Origin: an uncultured Veillonellaceae bacterium
GTDB lineage: Bacteria; Bacillota; Negativicutes; Selenomonadales; Selenomonadaceae
Length of the DNA: 42,417 bases
Assembly (NCBI GenBank): GCA_900314825.1
Contig: OMWS01000022.1
Coordinates: forward strand, 1-42,417
Direction: 5' to 3'
Below, in pieces: positions 40,743 through 42,417 of this stretch. The notes under the pieces were generated by a model that ran no database searches, had not been told where the DNA came from, and was given only the letters and a program-made list of their open reading frames with translations. A program made the position numbers and the translations under genes. The first letter of the stretch is position 1. Each line of letters starts with the position of its first letter.

Positions 40743-41252
40743 TTATTCATATCCGATGATGCTGATGAGCGTGATGGCTCCGCCGATGACCTCGAAGCGG
40801 AGGTGGACGCCGCCCGACGTCCGGTAGACGAAGTTCGAGGAATGCGTCTTGCTGTTCTCCCAATAGCGCATCGGCTTGCCATACGTCGGCAGGATCTTCG
40901 CCTTGATATCGCCGACCTGGATGCCGGATGGCATCTGCAATCCGTTGCGGGCATTCGACGAGAGATCCAGCACATAGCCGTCGTTGATGACGATGGAGAA
41001 CGAATCCCCGTATTTCACTGTCTTTGACTGACCGCCCACAAGATAGTCCGGCTTGTATTCCGTCTCCGAGGCAGGCTCGCCGTATACCGCATGGAGGTCT
41101 TCCTCCGACATGCCGACGTACACGCCGCCGATAGCGACTTCCGAAGGCTCGAGCACATGGTCGTCGTGATAGATGTGGTCGACTTGCTTTGCAAGGCAGA
41201 CCGACGACAGCACGAACATGAACAGGCAGACCAGACCAACGACTTTCCGCAT
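40743..41252 (-). CDS. Exported SmpA/OmlA-like protein
   Basis: The 169-aa product has a signal peptide (KVVGLVCLFMFVLSSVCLA, cut before KQVDH). The mature part carries GGVYVGMSEEDLHAVYGEPASE near 44-65 and IQVGDIKAKILPTYGKPMRY near 115, both of the V(G)M...V...YG.P type of SmpA/OmlA or BamE-like domains. It ends in a beta-hairpin (HLRFEVIGGAITLISIIGYE). This suggests an envelope protein with no known function. I chose ATG 41252 because GGAGGAG lies 9 nt upstream; the ATG at 41261 would leave almost no spacer. It follows the next exported-protein gene by about 43 bp. Confidence 0.65.
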   Translation of the reverse strand: MRKVVGLVCLFMFVLSSVCLAKQVDHIYHDDHVLEPSEVAIGGVYVGMSEEDLHAVYGEPASETEYKPDYLVGGQSKTVKYGDSFSIVINDGYVLDLSSNARNGLQMPSGIQVGDIKAKILPTYGKPMRYWENSKTHSSNFVYRTSGGVHLRFEVIGGAITLISIIGYE

Positions 41253-41295
41253 GACAGCCATCTCCTCCAAACCGCCCAAGACGGGGCGTTTTACA

Positions 41296-42039
41296 TCAGT
41301 TGTTGTAGACATCCAGCACGAGTTCCTGCGGATACTTGTCGAACCACATATATTCGGAATCTGTGCCAAAAGCGAATCCGCCACTCTGCCCCGCATAGGG
41401 CGTTTTGTTGAAATGATAAACCTGCTGGTAGGATGAGATCGGATGCTCGCAGCTCAGGCCGGAATTGTCGAGCTTCCATGGATACCCGCGCTGCAAGGTG
41501 ATGCGCACTGCCATGTTGTGGAGAAATTCGATGTTCATCCCGTATTTTCTGTAGACGAAGCACTCACCGCTCCAGTACGGATACGTCTGGTCTGGCGCGC
41601 CTAGCTTTTGGACGGTCTTCTTCTTGCTGATGCCGAGGTATATGCCCATCACGGAATCGGAATACATCGGATGCACTGAACGTTGCATCACGACTTTGTC
41701 GTCCAAAGCCAAGAACTTGTTCCCCGAGCCTACCGTATTCAATTTGAGAACTCTCTCTCCATCTTGCTCACGAATAACGATATAGCCCTCAGCTATCTTC
41801 CCAGCGAAATCGTATCCTCTGACGACAGGACATCCGTTGATGGCCGTCCCCGTTATGGTCAGGACCTTGTTGCCGTCTTCATCGTACCAAGTGCCTGCCT
41901 TGCCATCCAAAAACTTCTCCACAAGCGAGGTTGGCATCATTTGGTGCGCGGCAGATACAGTTGGATGCGACAACAATAGCGACACGAACGAAAGAAAACA
42001 TACAACAATCAAAATGACGTATCTCTTGAACAAATCCAC
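41296..42039 (-). CDS. Exported hypothetical protein with SmpA-like motif
   Basis: A 247-aa secreted or envelope protein. Residues 5-25 (KRYVILIVVCFLSFVSLLL) form a signal peptide with likely cleavage near VSAAHQ. The mature part has TWYDEDGNKVLTITGTAING, a small beta module. Near 140 it has SVMGIYLGISKKKTVQKLGAPDQ, again an IG.SK..V...LG.P motif as in the two other exported proteins of the window. It ends in an acidic YPQELVLDVYNN. I prefer GTG 42039, since AGGGAAGG precedes it by 6 nt; the longer frame from TTG 42057 would place that ribosome site inside the gene. Confidence 0.6.
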   Translation of the reverse strand: MDLFKRYVILIVVCFLSFVSLLLSHPTVSAAHQMMPTSLVEKFLDGKAGTWYDEDGNKVLTITGTAINGCPVVRGYDFAGKIAEGYIVIREQDGERVLKLNTVGSGNKFLALDDKVVMQRSVHPMYSDSVMGIYLGISKKKTVQKLGAPDQTYPYWSGECFVYRKYGMNIEFLHNMAVRITLQRGYPWKLDNSGLSCEHPISSYQQVYHFNKTPYAGQSGGFAFGTDSEYMWFDKYPQELVLDVYNN

Positions 42040-42075
42040 CAAGTTCCTTCCCTGCAATATGCAAAACAGAGCCGA

Positions 42076-42327
42076 TTAGCTATGCTTTCCGACTACCACC
42101 CATTTACCGCTACGACGATTGCCTTTACGTATCAACTTTCCCATCTGTTGTAAACTAATCGTGTGACGTGCAATCGTGCTGGAGGCGACATTCAAAGCTC
42201 TTGCCAGTTCGATTTGCGATATATCCGGATGATCTTTCAACGTGTCTAATATACGTGCATCCAATGACGTATGATCACTATCACTAACTTTGCGTTTACT
42301 GTCATCACTATCATTTTTACGGCTCAA
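42076..42327 (-). CDS. Winged-helix DNA-binding protein or C-terminal remnant
   Basis: An 83-aa product. Residues 25-83 form a winged helix: LDARILDTLKDHPDISQIELARALNVASSTIARHTISLQQMGKL and a wing RKGNRRSGKWVVV, similar to the C-terminal HTH that ends AlbA_2/ATP-binding helicase-like proteins. The start would be TTG 42327, with a stop codon immediately upstream and no clear ribosome site. Thus it may be a remnant of a larger protein instead of an independent regulator. The preceding TGA in another frame overlaps the TTG (TTGA). The window ends 90 bp beyond, holding only a GGAACT/AGTTCC hairpin (42342-42357). Confidence 0.5.
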   Translation of the reverse strand: MSRKNDSDDSKRKVSDSDHTSLDARILDTLKDHPDISQIELARALNVASSTIARHTISLQQMGKLIRKGNRRSGKWVVVGKHS

Positions 42328-42417
42328 TCACAAAACCTGTGGGAACTGAATAGTTCCTCAGCATAATTCATGTTGTCAAAAAAGAAGACTTCCTCTAAGA
42401 TATGGAAATGCATCTAG

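Overview
The window looks like chromosome from a Negativicutes/Selenomonadaceae-type bacterium (Selenomonas, Mitsuokella or a relative). This rests on moderately high GC in most of the sequence, strong Shine-Dalgarno sites with many GTG/TTG starts, and the mix of families present (DUF169, DUF1810, septoil-knot repeat protein, AAA/PD-(D/E)XK protein, MscL with zinc-ribbon tail). No 16S or tRNA gene is present, so the placement is an inference.

Region 1 (1-20360, nearly all + strand) is a mosaic of small housekeeping and hypothetical genes: an ADP-ribosylglycohydrolase remnant, CBS protein, DUF1810, septoil-knot protein, DUF169, cyanase, diaminopropionate ammonia-lyase, an internally duplicated unknown, RNase HI with tandem viroplasmin domains, two paralogous YubB-like proteins, a minus-strand DEDDh exonuclease, plasmid/phage-flavoured small genes, a very large RecQ-like helicase interrupted by a frameshift, a flavodoxin-type reductase, a methyltransferase, an AAA/PD-(D/E)XK protein, an EcsC-like protein and MscL. 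Three genes (cyanase and both YubB-like paralogues) share one layout: a near-consensus sigma-70 promoter, a terminator-like hairpin, then the gene.

Region 2 (20361-21975) is a 550-bp gene-free stretch leading into a tyrosine recombinase. Just upstream of the recombinase lies a dif-like 11-6-11 bp site with two further copies of its arm. A strong bidirectional terminator closes this region. Region 3 (21975-25596, minus strand) carries exported and membrane proteins and a DUF2325 protein.

Region 4 (25701-39634, minus strand) is the most striking part: a clearly AT-richer, tightly packed eight-gene operon that reads as a type 4 BREX phage-defence system. In transcription order it encodes a small HTH regulator with an operator over its own promoter, a 650-aa unknown protein with a tandem-repeat linker, BrxP (PAPS-reductase-like PP-loop + ferredoxin + DUF4007), BrxC, PglZ, a 65-aa zinc-ribbon protein that starts in an A10 tract, BrxL, and an IscS/DndA-type cysteine desulfurase. 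There is no PglX methylase. The sulfur-handling pair (desulfurase + BrxP) suggests that self-marking is sulfur-based (phosphorothioate-like) instead of methylation.

Region 5 (39700-42417) holds a probable IS605/TnpB 3'-end relic beside the island edge, small hypothetical genes, two exported proteins with SmpA/OmlA-like repeats related in style to those of region 3, and a small winged-helix protein or remnant.
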